From positions 1 through 24,694 of the forward strand of contig DASXYG010000124.1 of assembly GCA_036502625.1 (NCBI GenBank): 24,694 nucleotides of DNA, read 5' to 3'. A program made the position numbers and the translations under genes. How positions within the stretch are numbered: position 1 is the stretch's first letter; each line of letters begins with the position of its first letter. This DNA comes from DASXYG01 sp036502625. Lineage in GTDB: Bacteria > Actinomycetota > Actinomycetes > Streptosporangiales > Streptosporangiaceae. Below the pieces are notes generated by a model, which saw only the letters and a program-made list of their open reading frames with translations, did no database searches and had not been told where the DNA came from. Shown here in pieces: positions 16,842 through 23,982 of this stretch.

Positions 16842-18151
16842 TACGAAACCATCTCCTCACGTCGGGCGCCGGTGTCCGGCGGCTCGTCCTGTGCGTCGAG
16901 CCGCCTGCGGTAGGTCTCCGGAAGCAGCAGCGCGACCGGCAGCGCGAGCAGGGCCAGCACGGCGACGTACCAGCCGGGCGCGGAGAGCAGGCCGGTGCGG
17001 TCCACGAGCAACTGCCCCACGAACGGCGCGGTCCCGCCGAAGACCGCGTACGCCACGTTGTATCCGGCGGCCGACCCCGAGTACCGCACCCGGGTCGGGA
17101 ACAGCTCGCACATCACCGTCGACAGCACCGCGGCGACGCAGCCGAACGGCAGCGCGAACATGATCTGCCCGAGCACCGCCGACCCCGCGGAGCCGTGCGA
17201 GAGCACCAGGAACGCCGGCCCGGCCAGTACGACCAGCCCCGCGGCGCCGGCCACCAGCACCTTCTTCCGGCCGATCGCGTCGCTGATCCGCCCGAAGAAC
17301 GGGATCAGGACGCACACCATGATCACGACGAGGCTGTTGGTGACCGCCGCGGCCGTCGCCCCGGTGTGCGCGTTCTCCTTGAGGAACGTCGGCATGTAGC
17401 TGGTCAGCATGTACGACGCGACGGCGTTCAGCCCGGCCACCGCCATCACGAGCAGCACCGCGCGCCGGTGCCGGGTGAGCACGGTGCGCAGCGGCGCCTG
17501 CTCCGTGCGGTCGCCGTCCTCGATGGCCTTGAACGCCGGGGTGTCGTCCATGCGCAGCCGCAGGTACAGCCCGATCAGCGCGACCGGCCCGGCGATCAGG
17601 AACGGCAGCCGCCAGCCGTACGCGTCGTACGCGGGGGCGGGCATGGCGGTGAACGCCAGCACCACGAACCCGGCGAACGCGAACGGCAGCGTGCCGGTGG
17701 CCACGGAGATGCCCGCCCACATGCCGCGGCGGTTCTCCGGCGCGTACTCCACGAGGAACGTCGACGCGCCCGCGTACTCGCCGCCGGAGAACAGGCCCTG
17801 CCCGAGCCGGGTCAGCACCAGCAGCACCGGCGCGGCGACGCCGATCGTCGCGTACGACGGGATGAGCCCCATCAGGACGGTGCAGGCGCCCATCCCGATG
17901 ACGACGACCGAGAGGACGTTCTTCCGGCCGGCGCGGTCGCCCATCCGGCCGAAGACCAGCCCGCCGACCGGCCGCAGCAGGAAGCTGACGCCGAACACGG
18001 CGAGCGTGCCGAGCAGCGACGCCGTGCCGTCGCCGCCGGGGAAGAACGCCTTCGAGATGGCGCTCGCCGAGTAGGCGTACAGGGCGAAGTCGAACCACTC
18101 GATGAGGTTGCCGATCGACGCGGTCGCCAGTACGCGTGCGCGGTTGGCCAT
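16841..18151 (-). CDS. MFS transporter, metabolite:H+ symporter (MHS) type
   Basis: This is a 436-residue membrane protein with about twelve hydrophobic helices. MHS-family signatures are present: IGNLIEWFDFALYAY at the first helix, LLRPVGGLVFGRMGDRAGRKNVL (the RxGGxxxGxxGDRxGRK loop 2-3 motif), LTRLGQGLFSGGEYAGASTFLVEYAPENRRG, and a repeated loop motif ISDAIGRKKVL in the second half. Relatives (ProP, KgtP, ShiA) import betaine, proline, oxoglutarate, shikimate or other organic acids with protons. Here it probably imports the operon's substrate. The ATG at 18151 has GAGG upstream, 12 bp after the DHDPS-family stop, and its own stop overlaps hyuA by one base. Confidence 0.9.
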   Translation of the reverse strand: MANRARVLATASIGNLIEWFDFALYAYSASAISKAFFPGGDGTASLLGTLAVFGVSFLLRPVGGLVFGRMGDRAGRKNVLSVVVIGMGACTVLMGLIPSYATIGVAAPVLLVLTRLGQGLFSGGEYAGASTFLVEYAPENRRGMWAGISVATGTLPFAFAGFVVLAFTAMPAPAYDAYGWRLPFLIAGPVALIGLYLRLRMDDTPAFKAIEDGDRTEQAPLRTVLTRHRRAVLLVMAVAGLNAVASYMLTSYMPTFLKENAHTGATAAAVTNSLVVIMVCVLIPFFGRISDAIGRKKVLVAGAAGLVVLAGPAFLVLSHGSAGSAVLGQIMFALPFGCVAAVLSTVMCELFPTRVRYSGSAAGYNVAYAVFGGTAPFVGQLLVDRTGLLSAPGWYVAVLALLALPVALLLPETYRRRLDAQDEPPDTGARREEMVS

Positions 18152-18163
18152 GGCACTGCCTCG

Positions 18164-19096
18164 CTATCCGGTGGTCAGGCCGAGACGGGCGAGCAGGTCC
18201 CGCAGGCCGTCCAGGGCCGCGGGGTCGTCCTCGACGGCCAGTCGGGGCGGCCGCGGGTAGCCCGCGGGCCGCCCCTGGAGCCGCATCATGGTCTTGAGCT
18301 GCGCCTGCGCGCCGCCGAACAGGCCGTTGCCGTCCGGGCCGTGCAGCGCGTCGCGGACGGCGGTGAACTCCTCGGCGATCGCGAACGCCTCGGGGAGCTC
18401 GCCGGCCCACAGGTGGTCGAACGCCCGCGCCGTACGGGGGCCGAGCGGCAGGCCGGCGCCGAAGTGGCCGTCGCCGCCGTAGCCGGTGGCCATCATGCTC
18501 AGCGCCGCGGGCGTGAGCGCGTTGCCGAAGACCCGCAGCCGGCCGCCGACGGCGCCGACCGTGCGGTGGTACTGGAGGTCGTCCGGCGTGCTGTCCTTCG
18601 CCCCGACGACGTTGGGGATGGCGGCCAGGCGCCGGAACGTCTCCGGCTCGATGTTCGTGGAGACGTCCGCCGGGATGTTGTAGACCATCACCGGTCCGGG
18701 CACGCGCGCCGCCGTGCGCTCGTAGTACGCCACCACCTCGGCCTGCGTCATCCGCGCGGCGGGCGGCGGCGAGTAGAGCACGCCGTCGGCGCCGGCGCCG
18801 ATCGCGTGCCGGGCGAGCGCCACGGTCTCGTCCTCGCGCATGCTCGACACCCCGGCGAGGACGGGCACCCGGCCGCCGACCGCCTTGACGGCGGCCTCGC
18901 AGACGCGCTCGCGCTCGCCGGCCGTCTGCGCGTACCACTCGCCGGTGCTGCCGTTGACGAGGACACCGTGCGCGCCGTCGCCGGCGAAGCCCGTGAGCAC
19001 CTCGGCCAGCAGGTCGTCGTCCAGGTGGCCGTCGCGCGTGAACGGGGTCGGCGCGGCGGCGAAGTAGCCGCGCCAGCCGACATCTTCGCGGTCCAT
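18164..19096 (-). CDS. DHDPS/N-acetylneuraminate-lyase family class I aldolase or dehydratase
   Basis: This is a 310-residue TIM-barrel protein, the usual family length. The 2-oxo-acid binding loop is VNGSTGEW (GSTGE, residues 49-53), the catalytic tyrosine lies in VMVYNIP (Tyr139), and the Schiff-base lysine in VVGAKDST (Lys167). The family covers dihydrodipicolinate synthase, sialate lyase, 2-keto-3-deoxy-sugar-acid aldolases and dehydratases, and pyrroline-4-hydroxy-2-carboxylate deaminase. It acts through an imine to a 2-oxo acid. The catabolic setting argues against lysine biosynthesis. As first gene of the operon it probably handles a pathway-specific oxo acid. The ATG at 19096 has GAGGAGG at a suitable distance. 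Confidence 0.87.
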   Translation of the reverse strand: MDREDVGWRGYFAAAPTPFTRDGHLDDDLLAEVLTGFAGDGAHGVLVNGSTGEWYAQTAGERERVCEAAVKAVGGRVPVLAGVSSMREDETVALARHAIGAGADGVLYSPPPAARMTQAEVVAYYERTAARVPGPVMVYNIPADVSTNIEPETFRRLAAIPNVVGAKDSTPDDLQYHRTVGAVGGRLRVFGNALTPAALSMMATGYGGDGHFGAGLPLGPRTARAFDHLWAGELPEAFAIAEEFTAVRDALHGPDGNGLFGGAQAQLKTMMRLQGRPAGYPRPPRLAVEDDPAALDGLRDLLARLGLTTG

Positions 19097-19176
19097 GACC
19101 GGTCGTCCTCCTCGTGCTCATGGGTTCGGCGGCGCCGCAGGTCACAAGCTCGTGGCCGCCATCGTACGGACGCTCG

Positions 19177-19191
19177 TTCGGCATTACCGAA
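19177..19191. promoter_or_regulatory. IclR operator candidate, site 1
   Basis: TTCGGCATTACCGAA: perfect 5-bp inverted arms (TTCGG/CCGAA) around CATTA. It lies in the iclR/catabolic-operon gap, about 15-30 bp downstream of the inferred start of the operon transcript, a position suited to repression. It matches site 2 (19251-19265) at 10 of 15 positions, including TTCGG, AT, C and GA. Binding by the adjacent IclR protein is inferred. Confidence 0.55.
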
Positions 19192-19212
19192 TGGCTTTCG
19201 GAATTGACCATT

Positions 19213-19242
19213 AACCTGGCACTGGTCGCACGGGAAAGTCAA
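19213..19242 (-). promoter_or_regulatory. Putative promoter of the catabolic operon
   Basis: Reading the minus strand, TTGACT (19242-19237) and CAGGTT (19218-19213) are separated by 18 bp. That is five of six bases of the -35 consensus plus an actinobacterial-looking -10. Transcription would start near 19206, about 110 bp before the ATG of the DHDPS-family gene. The two IclR-like sites flank this promoter. Inferred only. Confidence 0.4.
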
Positions 19243-19250
19243 GAGCCATG

Positions 19251-19265
19251 TTCGGTATCGCTGAT
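19251..19265. promoter_or_regulatory. IclR operator candidate, site 2, and leaderless iclR promoter
   Basis: TTCGGTATCGCTGAT is a degenerate copy of site 1. Within and just past it, GTATC-GCT-GATAC is a perfect 5-bp inverted repeat (19255-19267). TACGTT at 19265-19270 is a possible -10 for iclR. The ATG follows six bases later with no Shine-Dalgarno sequence, so the transcript may be leaderless and self-repressed through this site. Confidence 0.45.
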
Positions 19266-19276
19266 ACGTTGGCCGC

Positions 19277-20044
19277 ATGACCGAACGGCCCCGTTCCCGC
19301 GTCCAGAGCGTCGACCGCGCGGCGCTCATGCTCGGCGCGCTCGCGGAAAGCGACTCCTCAGGCCTCGGCCTGGCCGACCTCGCGGCCCATCTCGGCGTCG
19401 CCCGCAGCACCGTCCACGCCATGCTCCGCACCCTGGAGGCGCACGGCCTGGTGGCCGAGGTGCCGGGGCCGCGGTTCGTGCTCGGAACGGGCCTCATCCG
19501 GCTGGGTGACATCGCGTCGAGCCAGCTCCCCATCGCCGACCTGGCCCGCCCCGTACTGTCGGCGCTCGCCCAGGCCACCGGTCTCACCACCCGCCTGGCC
19601 ATCGCCGACGACGGGTTCCCCGTCTTCGTCGCCAAGGTCGACGGCCCCGGCGCGGTCCGGTTCACCACACCGCTCGGCAGCCGCGAGTCGCCGAACACCA
19701 GCGCCGCCGGCAAGATCATCCTGGCCGACCTCACGGAGGCGCGCGTCCGCGAACTGGTCCACGAGGTGGGCCTGCCGAAGCGCACGCAGCGCACGATCAC
19801 CACGATCACCCGGCTGCTCGACGAGCTCGCCCGCGTCCGCGCCCAGGGCTACGCGGTCGACGACGAGGAGGACCTCGAGGGCGTGTTCTGCGTCGCGGCC
19901 GGGGTGCGCGACCGCGCGGACCGCCTCGTCGGCGCGGTGTCCACCACCGGCATCAAGTCCGAGCAGCGCGCCCGCTCCGCCGCGGACCTCGGCGCCGTCG
20001 TCCGCGAGCACGCCGACCGCCTGGCCGCCCGCCTGGGCCACTGA
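19277..20044 (+). CDS. IclR-family transcriptional regulator
   Basis: This is a 255-residue IclR-type regulator. An N-terminal winged helix-turn-helix (about residues 8-72) contains LGLADLAAHLGVARSTVHAMLRTLEAHGLV. A C-terminal GAF-like effector domain (about 80-250) has the family landmarks LGSRESPNTSAAGKIILA, GYAVDDEEDLEGVFCVAAGVRD and GAVSTTGIKSEQR. Such proteins bind a small catabolite and control a neighbouring catabolic operon. It is transcribed away from the nine-plus-kilobase HyuAB operon across a 180-bp gap holding two matching palindromes, so it is the obvious controller. No ribosome binding site precedes the ATG at 19277. Confidence 0.93.
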   Translation: MTERPRSRVQSVDRAALMLGALAESDSSGLGLADLAAHLGVARSTVHAMLRTLEAHGLVAEVPGPRFVLGTGLIRLGDIASSQLPIADLARPVLSALAQATGLTTRLAIADDGFPVFVAKVDGPGAVRFTTPLGSRESPNTSAAGKIILADLTEARVRELVHEVGLPKRTQRTITTITRLLDELARVRAQGYAVDDEEDLEGVFCVAAGVRDRADRLVGAVSTTGIKSEQRARSAADLGAVVREHADRLAARLGH

Positions 20045-20067
20045 CACCGCGCCGAACCCGTACGACA

Positions 20068-20115
20068 CGTACCGCGGGGGCCGTGGGATCGGTTCCCCAC
20101 AGCCCCCGCGGTACG
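20068..20115. terminator. Strong bidirectional hairpin terminator between iclR and the secreted-protein gene
   Basis: The arms 20068-20087 and 20096-20115 are complementary over 20 bp with a single C/A mismatch, closing an 8-nt loop (ATCGGTTC). It sits 24 bp after the iclR stop and 13 bp after the stop of the convergent secreted-protein gene, so it can end both transcripts. No T-tract follows, which is normal in high-GC actinomycetes. Both outer ends carry CGTACC/GGTACG. Confidence 0.88.
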
Positions 20116-20127
20116 CCGCGATCCGGG

Positions 20128-20673
20128 TCAGCCCACCTTGGGCAGCCCGGGTGCGCCGAGCGACGCCGCGACCGAGGTGACGAGGCCGAGCTCGTCGGTG
20201 GCCAGCGTCGAGATCGCGTCCTTGATCTTGGCCGCGTCGGGCTTGTCGGCCGTGACCGCCGCGACGAGCGCGTCGGCGTCCTTGAGGACCTTCGCGATGG
20301 CGTCCTTGACCGGCAGGACGTCCCGTTTGGCGCCGCCGGCCCGCGCGGCGAGCGTGCCGCCTCCGGTCTGCTTCTGCAGCGCCTGCGCCGCGGTGCCGAG
20401 CCCGGCACGCTGCTGTTTCACCGCCGCCGCGTCAGGCGTGCCCGACGCGGGGGCGCTCGCGGCGACCAGGTCCTTGACCTTCTGGACCACGCCGCCGAGA
20501 TCGCCGAGGGTGGCGACCTGCTTGGTCGCGTCGACCGCGCGCGGCGCCGGCGCGACCGCGGCCGTCGAGGGTGCGTGGTCGGCGGGCCGCTGGTCCGCCA
20601 CGGCGCCGGTGCTGACCGCCGTCATGGCGACCGCGCTCCCGAGCACGGCGACGCCAAGCCGCTTCATCCGCAT
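20128..20673 (-). CDS. Small secreted Ala-rich helical protein of unknown function
   Basis: I do not recognise a named family for this 181-residue protein. The N-terminus is a clear Sec signal peptide: MRMKRLG, a hydrophobic stretch, then TGAVA-DQ as likely signal-peptidase I site near residue 26. An Ala/Pro-rich segment (about 27-48) leads into a predicted mostly helical mature domain with regularly spaced Lys/Asp, such as VVQKVKDLVAAS and PVKDAIAKVLKDADALVAAV. No cysteine or lipobox is present, so it is probably released or loosely wall-associated. GAGG lies seven bases before the ATG at 20673; a second ATG two codons later is also possible. It ends at the shared hairpin and is divergent from a TetR gene. 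Confidence 0.75.
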   Translation of the reverse strand: MRMKRLGVAVLGSAVAMTAVSTGAVADQRPADHAPSTAAVAPAPRAVDATKQVATLGDLGGVVQKVKDLVAASAPASGTPDAAAVKQQRAGLGTAAQALQKQTGGGTLAARAGGAKRDVLPVKDAIAKVLKDADALVAAVTADKPDAAKIKDAISTLATDELGLVTSVAASLGAPGLPKVG

Positions 20674-20764
20674 GTTCCGTCCTCATCCTCCCCCGCCCCC
20701 ATGCTCGGGACGGAGCCAAGCCGGGCGGTCCCGGCGACGGCGGAACCTCCACCGCCATCCGATC

Positions 20765-20779
20765 GCTACCCTCAGTAGC
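20765..20779. repeat. Short inverted repeat in the secreted-protein/TetR gap
   Basis: GCTAC (20765-20769) and GTAGC (20775-20779) flank CCTCA. The element is short and lies seven bases from a second palindrome (20787-20799). Together they form the only AT-richer, symmetric patch in the 220-bp divergent gap 20674-20893. The rest of that gap shows no clear promoter hexamers. Confidence 0.3.
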
Positions 20780-20786
20780 AGTTCGT

Positions 20787-20799
20787 AACACAAAGTGTT
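20787..20799. promoter_or_regulatory. Candidate TetR operator upstream of the first tetR gene
   Basis: AACAC-AAA-GTGTT is a perfect 5-bp inverted repeat in an unusually AT-rich spot, about 95 bp upstream of the TetR GTG start and about 115 bp upstream of the divergent secreted-protein gene. TetR regulators commonly bind such palindromes in their own divergent promoter. Binding here is inference. Confidence 0.4.
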
Positions 20800-20893
20800 C
20801 GGGCGGTGGAGGGGGCGGGCCGCCCCGGAGGTAGGGTCGGCACGTGCCCGCTCATCCGGCCCGACCGGGCACGGCGAACGAAGGGGGCGCACG

Positions 20894-21493
20894 GTGCCGA
20901 CAGGCGTGGCCATCCGCGACCCCCGCGAGCAGCTCTTCTCCGCCGCCGAGCGCATCATCGCCAGGTCCGGCCCGAACGCCCTGACCAGCCGGGCGGTCAC
21001 CACCGAGGCGGGCTGCGCCAAGGGCGTGCTGCACCGCCATTTCACCGACTTCGACGACTTCCTCGCCGAGCTCGTACGCGACCGCATCGCGCGGCTCGGC
21101 GCCCGGTCGGCCGCGCTGCGCGGCGCGGCGGGCACCGGCACCGTCACGGGCAACCTCACCGGGGCGCTGACCGAGCTGTTCGAGCCGGTCGCCATGGCGA
21201 TCCTCGGCCTCATCACGTTCCGCGACGGCCTGCGGGCCCGGCTGCGCGCCGACATGCCCACCGGCGTGCCGCTGCTGACCGAGGCCATGGCCATGATCGC
21301 CGGCTACCTCTCCGACGAACGCGAACTCGGCCGCATCGCCGCGGACGCCGACACCGACACCCTCGCCCTCGCCCTGCTCGGCGGCGCCCAACTGCTGGTC
21401 GCGAGCCGCGAGCCCGCCGCGCCCGACCCCTCCGCCGTCGAGCGCCTGGTGGCCACCACCATGGCCGACGCCCTCCAGCGCCGCCTGCTCTGA
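20894..21493 (+). CDS. TetR/AcrR-family transcriptional regulator
   Basis: This is a 199-residue regulator with an N-terminal TetR helix-turn-helix (about residues 8-55): LFSAAERIIARSGPNALTSRAVTTEAGCAKGVLHRHFTDFDDFLAELV. The C-terminal all-helical ligand domain is not recognisable at subfamily level. The GTG at 20894 is chosen because AAGGGGG lies six bases upstream and the conserved helix begins nine residues later. Upstream in-frame starts run through intergenic DNA. Likely target: its own gap with the secreted-protein gene. It ends 7 bp from the convergent glycosidase gene with no terminator between. Confidence 0.9.
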   Translation: MPTGVAIRDPREQLFSAAERIIARSGPNALTSRAVTTEAGCAKGVLHRHFTDFDDFLAELVRDRIARLGARSAALRGAAGTGTVTGNLTGALTELFEPVAMAILGLITFRDGLRARLRADMPTGVPLLTEAMAMIAGYLSDERELGRIAADADTDTLALALLGGAQLLVASREPAAPDPSAVERLVATTMADALQRRLL

Positions 21494-21500
21494 CCCCGCG

Positions 21501-22985
21501 TCAGCCGACCGGCGTCGCGGACAGCACGACCGGCACCGGCGTGACGCCGACCCCCGCCCGCCCGTCCGCGGACGCGACCCGCACCGGCTCCCCGTACGCG
21601 TCCACGGCATGGACCTCGGCATGCGGCCACGGGAGCGTGATCGGGCGCGGCCCCGCCGACTCGTCCAGCGGGTCGTCGCGCCGCAGCCACACGGCCATCC
21701 GCGCCGCCGCGCCCGCGCCCATGTCGATGCGCACGGCCATGACGTCGGGCTCGTCCGGGACCGCGACCGTCCGTACGTCGACCGCCCCCGCCACGACCGC
21801 GGCCAGCAGCCGGTGCGCCCGGGCCGCGGGGCGGGGCGTGCGGATGGCCCCGTCGGCGTAGTCCATCAGCGCCAGCGTGCCGAACATGAGGTCCATGATG
21901 TTGTACGGATCGGTGTAGTCGGGCACCTCGGGCGCGAGGTTCCAGCAGGCCAGCGCGCCGGCGCCGGACGCCAGGGCGAGCAGCGCGCGCTGGAGGAGCT
22001 GGCGCCGCGCCAGGCGCTCGCGGCGTTCGGCCAGTTCCGCCGGCGCGCCCGCCATGAACATCCCGAGCTCAGGCGGCACCTCGGCGCGGCGGGCGTACAG
22101 GTCGCGCAGCGCCCGGCGGTCCGGCGTCTCGGCGGCGGCCTGCTCGGCCAGCTCGGCGGTGCTCATGCTGGCCGGCTCGCCGGAGGCCGCCGCGGCGAAC
22201 GCGGCCATCATCGTGTGCTCGAGCGCGGCCGTCGCGGCGGGGAACTGGAACAGCGTCGGCCCGTTGTACTCCCCCACCACGACCGGCCGCTCGTAGCCGT
22301 GCGCGCGCATCACCGCGCGCGCCGTCTCGATGTGCTCGGGCGTACGGTGCGGGTCGTCGTAGAGGTTGACGCTGAACAGGTCGAAGTCGTCGCGCCCGGC
22401 GCCGGCGACCTCGTCGTAGAACGCGCGCTGCGGGCTGCCCTCGGGGCTGCCGAGCATGTCGTAGCCGCAGCCGCCGAGCACGACGTACGCCTCGGGGTCG
22501 GCGGCGCGGACCGCCGCGGCGAACAGGTGGAGCTGGTGGGCGTACTCCGTCGCGGTGCCCGCCCACAGCAGGCCGGTGTTGCTCGGCTCGTTGTCGCACT
22601 GCCAGGAGCGGACGCGGCCCCGGCAGTGGCGCACGAGCGCGGCGACGAACGCGGAGTACGCCTCCTCGTCGACGGCCGGCGACGGCGGCTGGAAGTCCGT
22701 CGGCGTGCGCGTGCCCCACATCGAGCTGGAGCAGACGGTGATCCAGAGGTCGACGTCGGCGTCGGCGTCGGCCTCGGCGAGGATCGCGTCGACAACGGAC
22801 CAGTCGTACCGCCCGCGCTCCGGCTCGACCTGCGACCAGTAGACGTAGAGGCGGACCAGCCCGGCACCCACGGAGCGCGCCGCGTCCATGAACGGGTCGG
22901 GCGTGGCGAACAGGCCGTAGGAGATGCCGCGGACGACGCCGAGCCGGATCCGGCGCGGCGTGATTCGGCTCGGCGCGGTGCTCAT
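21501..22985 (-). CDS. Clan GH-A glycoside hydrolase-like protein, cytoplasmic
   Basis: This is a 494-residue protein with an N-terminal TIM barrel (about 15-260). GAGLVRLYVYWSQVEPERGRYDW is the usual second-strand region. CDNEPSNTG supplies the Asn-Glu acid/base pair (Glu133) and VVVGEYNGP the nucleophile (Glu239), the pattern of retaining clan GH-A enzymes (GH5/GH39 type). A helix-rich insert (about 260-375) and a small C-terminal beta domain (about 395-494) follow. There is no signal peptide, so an imported oligosaccharide or glycoside is the likely substrate. Family and specificity are not resolved. AGGAGT precedes the ATG at 22985. A hexanucleotide run at 22755-22778 (GTCGGC three times plus one variant) encodes the EADADAD segment. 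It follows the NmrA-like gene by 67 bp and could be co-transcribed. Confidence 0.78.
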   Translation of the reverse strand: MSTAPSRITPRRIRLGVVRGISYGLFATPDPFMDAARSVGAGLVRLYVYWSQVEPERGRYDWSVVDAILAEADADADVDLWITVCSSSMWGTRTPTDFQPPSPAVDEEAYSAFVAALVRHCRGRVRSWQCDNEPSNTGLLWAGTATEYAHQLHLFAAAVRAADPEAYVVLGGCGYDMLGSPEGSPQRAFYDEVAGAGRDDFDLFSVNLYDDPHRTPEHIETARAVMRAHGYERPVVVGEYNGPTLFQFPAATAALEHTMMAAFAAAASGEPASMSTAELAEQAAAETPDRRALRDLYARRAEVPPELGMFMAGAPAELAERRERLARRQLLQRALLALASGAGALACWNLAPEVPDYTDPYNIMDLMFGTLALMDYADGAIRTPRPAARAHRLLAAVVAGAVDVRTVAVPDEPDVMAVRIDMGAGAAARMAVWLRRDDPLDESAGPRPITLPWPHAEVHAVDAYGEPVRVASADGRAGVGVTPVPVVLSATPVG

Positions 22986-23032
22986 CGTGACTCCTGGAGA
23001 CGGTCGGGTGCGCGTACCGATTTACCGTACCA

Positions 23033-23059
23033 GGTTCAATTTCAGACCGGGTTCAGTTT
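23033..23059. repeat. Imperfect 10-bp direct repeat between the NmrA-like and glycosidase genes
   Basis: GGTTCAATTT (23033-23042) and GGTTCAGTTT (23050-23059) differ at one base and start 17 bp apart. The second copy overlaps the NmrA-like stop codon. The patch is AT-rich for this genome. A regulator site or -35-containing promoter for the glycosidase gene is possible but unproven. Confidence 0.35.
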
Positions 23060-23940
23060 GCCTCGACGGCCGGCTTGAGCACCTCCTCGCACCACTGGCG
23101 GAACGTGGTGTGCGTGCCGGAGTCCGGGGTGCGCACCGCGTCCGCGTAGAGGCCGCGGCTGACCGCGTCCGACATGTCGACGAGGCCCTGCGCCCACGCG
23201 GCGGTCATGCCGTGGCCGGTCAGCATGGCCGCGTACGCCTCCGGCTCTGCACGCTGATAGCGGACCGGCCGGCCGAGCACCTCGGACATGACCCGCGCCA
23301 TGTCGTCGTTGGACAGGTCCTCGGGGCCGAGCACCGCGACGTCGCCGCGACCCGTCCACGTACGGTCGCGCAGCAGCCCGGCCGCGACCGCCGCGATGTC
23401 CCGCGTGGCGCACGACGGGAGCTTGAGGTCGCCGGGCACCAGCCCGACGACCATGCCCTGGCCGCGGATCGGCGCGACCTGGGTGAGCGTGTTCTCCATG
23501 AACCCCGGCATGCACAGCGCGCGGTAGTGCGCGCCGGTGGCCGCGATCAGGTCGTCCACGGCCAGCGCCGCCGTGATCTGCCCGGCATGCGCGGCCAGCG
23601 CGGAGCCGCGGCCGAGCGAGGAGACGCCCACGACGTGGCCGACCCCCTGGGCCGCGATGGCCGCGCAGGTCGTACGGGCGAGGCCGAGCATGTACCCGTC
23701 GATGCTCGCGGCGCCGGCGTTCGGGGGCGAGAGCCAGAACACCGCGTCGGCGCCCGCGTACGCCTTGGCCAGGACGTCCGGGTCCTCTAGCGAGCCCTGT
23801 ACGACCTCGACGCGGTCGCGGATCCGCTCCGGGAGGCGGGCCGGATCGCGGACGATCACGCGTACGGGCTCGGCGCCCGCGCTCAGCTCCTCCACGACCT
23901 TGCTGCCGATCTGGCCGGTGGCGCCGGTAATGACGATCAT
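23053..23940 (-). CDS. NmrA-like NAD(P)-binding (atypical SDR) protein
   Basis: This is a 295-residue protein. A Rossmann start MIVITGATGQIGSKVVEEL (GxxGxxG) at residues 1-19 is followed by VRVIVRDPARLPERI, whose arginine suits NADP, and VVQGSLEDPDVLAKAYAGADAVFWLSPP. It has the NmrA/SDRa fold without a canonical YxxxK catalytic pair: the region after SSLGRGSALAAHAG lacks it. Members act as NAD(P)H:quinone oxidoreductases or redox sensors. TetR-linked copies such as this are common. GGAGG lies six bases before the ATG at 23940. It is divergent from the second TetR gene across a 77-bp gap packed with palindromes, so repression by that protein is likely. Confidence 0.88.
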   Translation of the reverse strand: MIVITGATGQIGSKVVEELSAGAEPVRVIVRDPARLPERIRDRVEVVQGSLEDPDVLAKAYAGADAVFWLSPPNAGAASIDGYMLGLARTTCAAIAAQGVGHVVGVSSLGRGSALAAHAGQITAALAVDDLIAATGAHYRALCMPGFMENTLTQVAPIRGQGMVVGLVPGDLKLPSCATRDIAAVAAGLLRDRTWTGRGDVAVLGPEDLSNDDMARVMSEVLGRPVRYQRAEPEAYAAMLTGHGMTAAWAQGLVDMSDAVSRGLYADAVRTPDSGTHTTFRQWCEEVLKPAVEAN

Positions 23941-23958
23941 GAGTCCTCCGAGATAACA

Positions 23959-23979
23959 GGAAGCGGAATTACGCTTCCG
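23959..23979. promoter_or_regulatory. TetR operator candidate, site 1 (in the nmrA-like promoter)
   Basis: CGGAATTACGCTTCCG (23964-23979) matches site 2 at 14 of 16 positions. An overlapping perfect 7-bp inverted repeat GGAAGCG/CGCTTCC spans 23959-23978 with a 6-bp centre. It lies 19-38 bp upstream of the NmrA-like ATG, where a bound protein would block its promoter. Confidence 0.6.
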
Positions 23980-23982
23980 ATT

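Noticed and set aside
18164..19096. Reading the DHDPS-family gene as dapA for lysine synthesis
   Set aside because: It leads a catabolic operon under an IclR regulator, and the motifs fit the broad family without specifying DapA.
20674..20893. Small RNA or riboswitch in the largest regulator-adjacent gap
   Set aside because: Only short palindromes are visible; no extended conserved fold or terminator that would support an RNA gene.
22755..22778. GTCGGC hexanucleotide run as a regulatory or CRISPR-like repeat
   Set aside because: It is an in-frame codon repeat encoding Ala-Asp within the glycosidase gene, too short and unspaced for an array.
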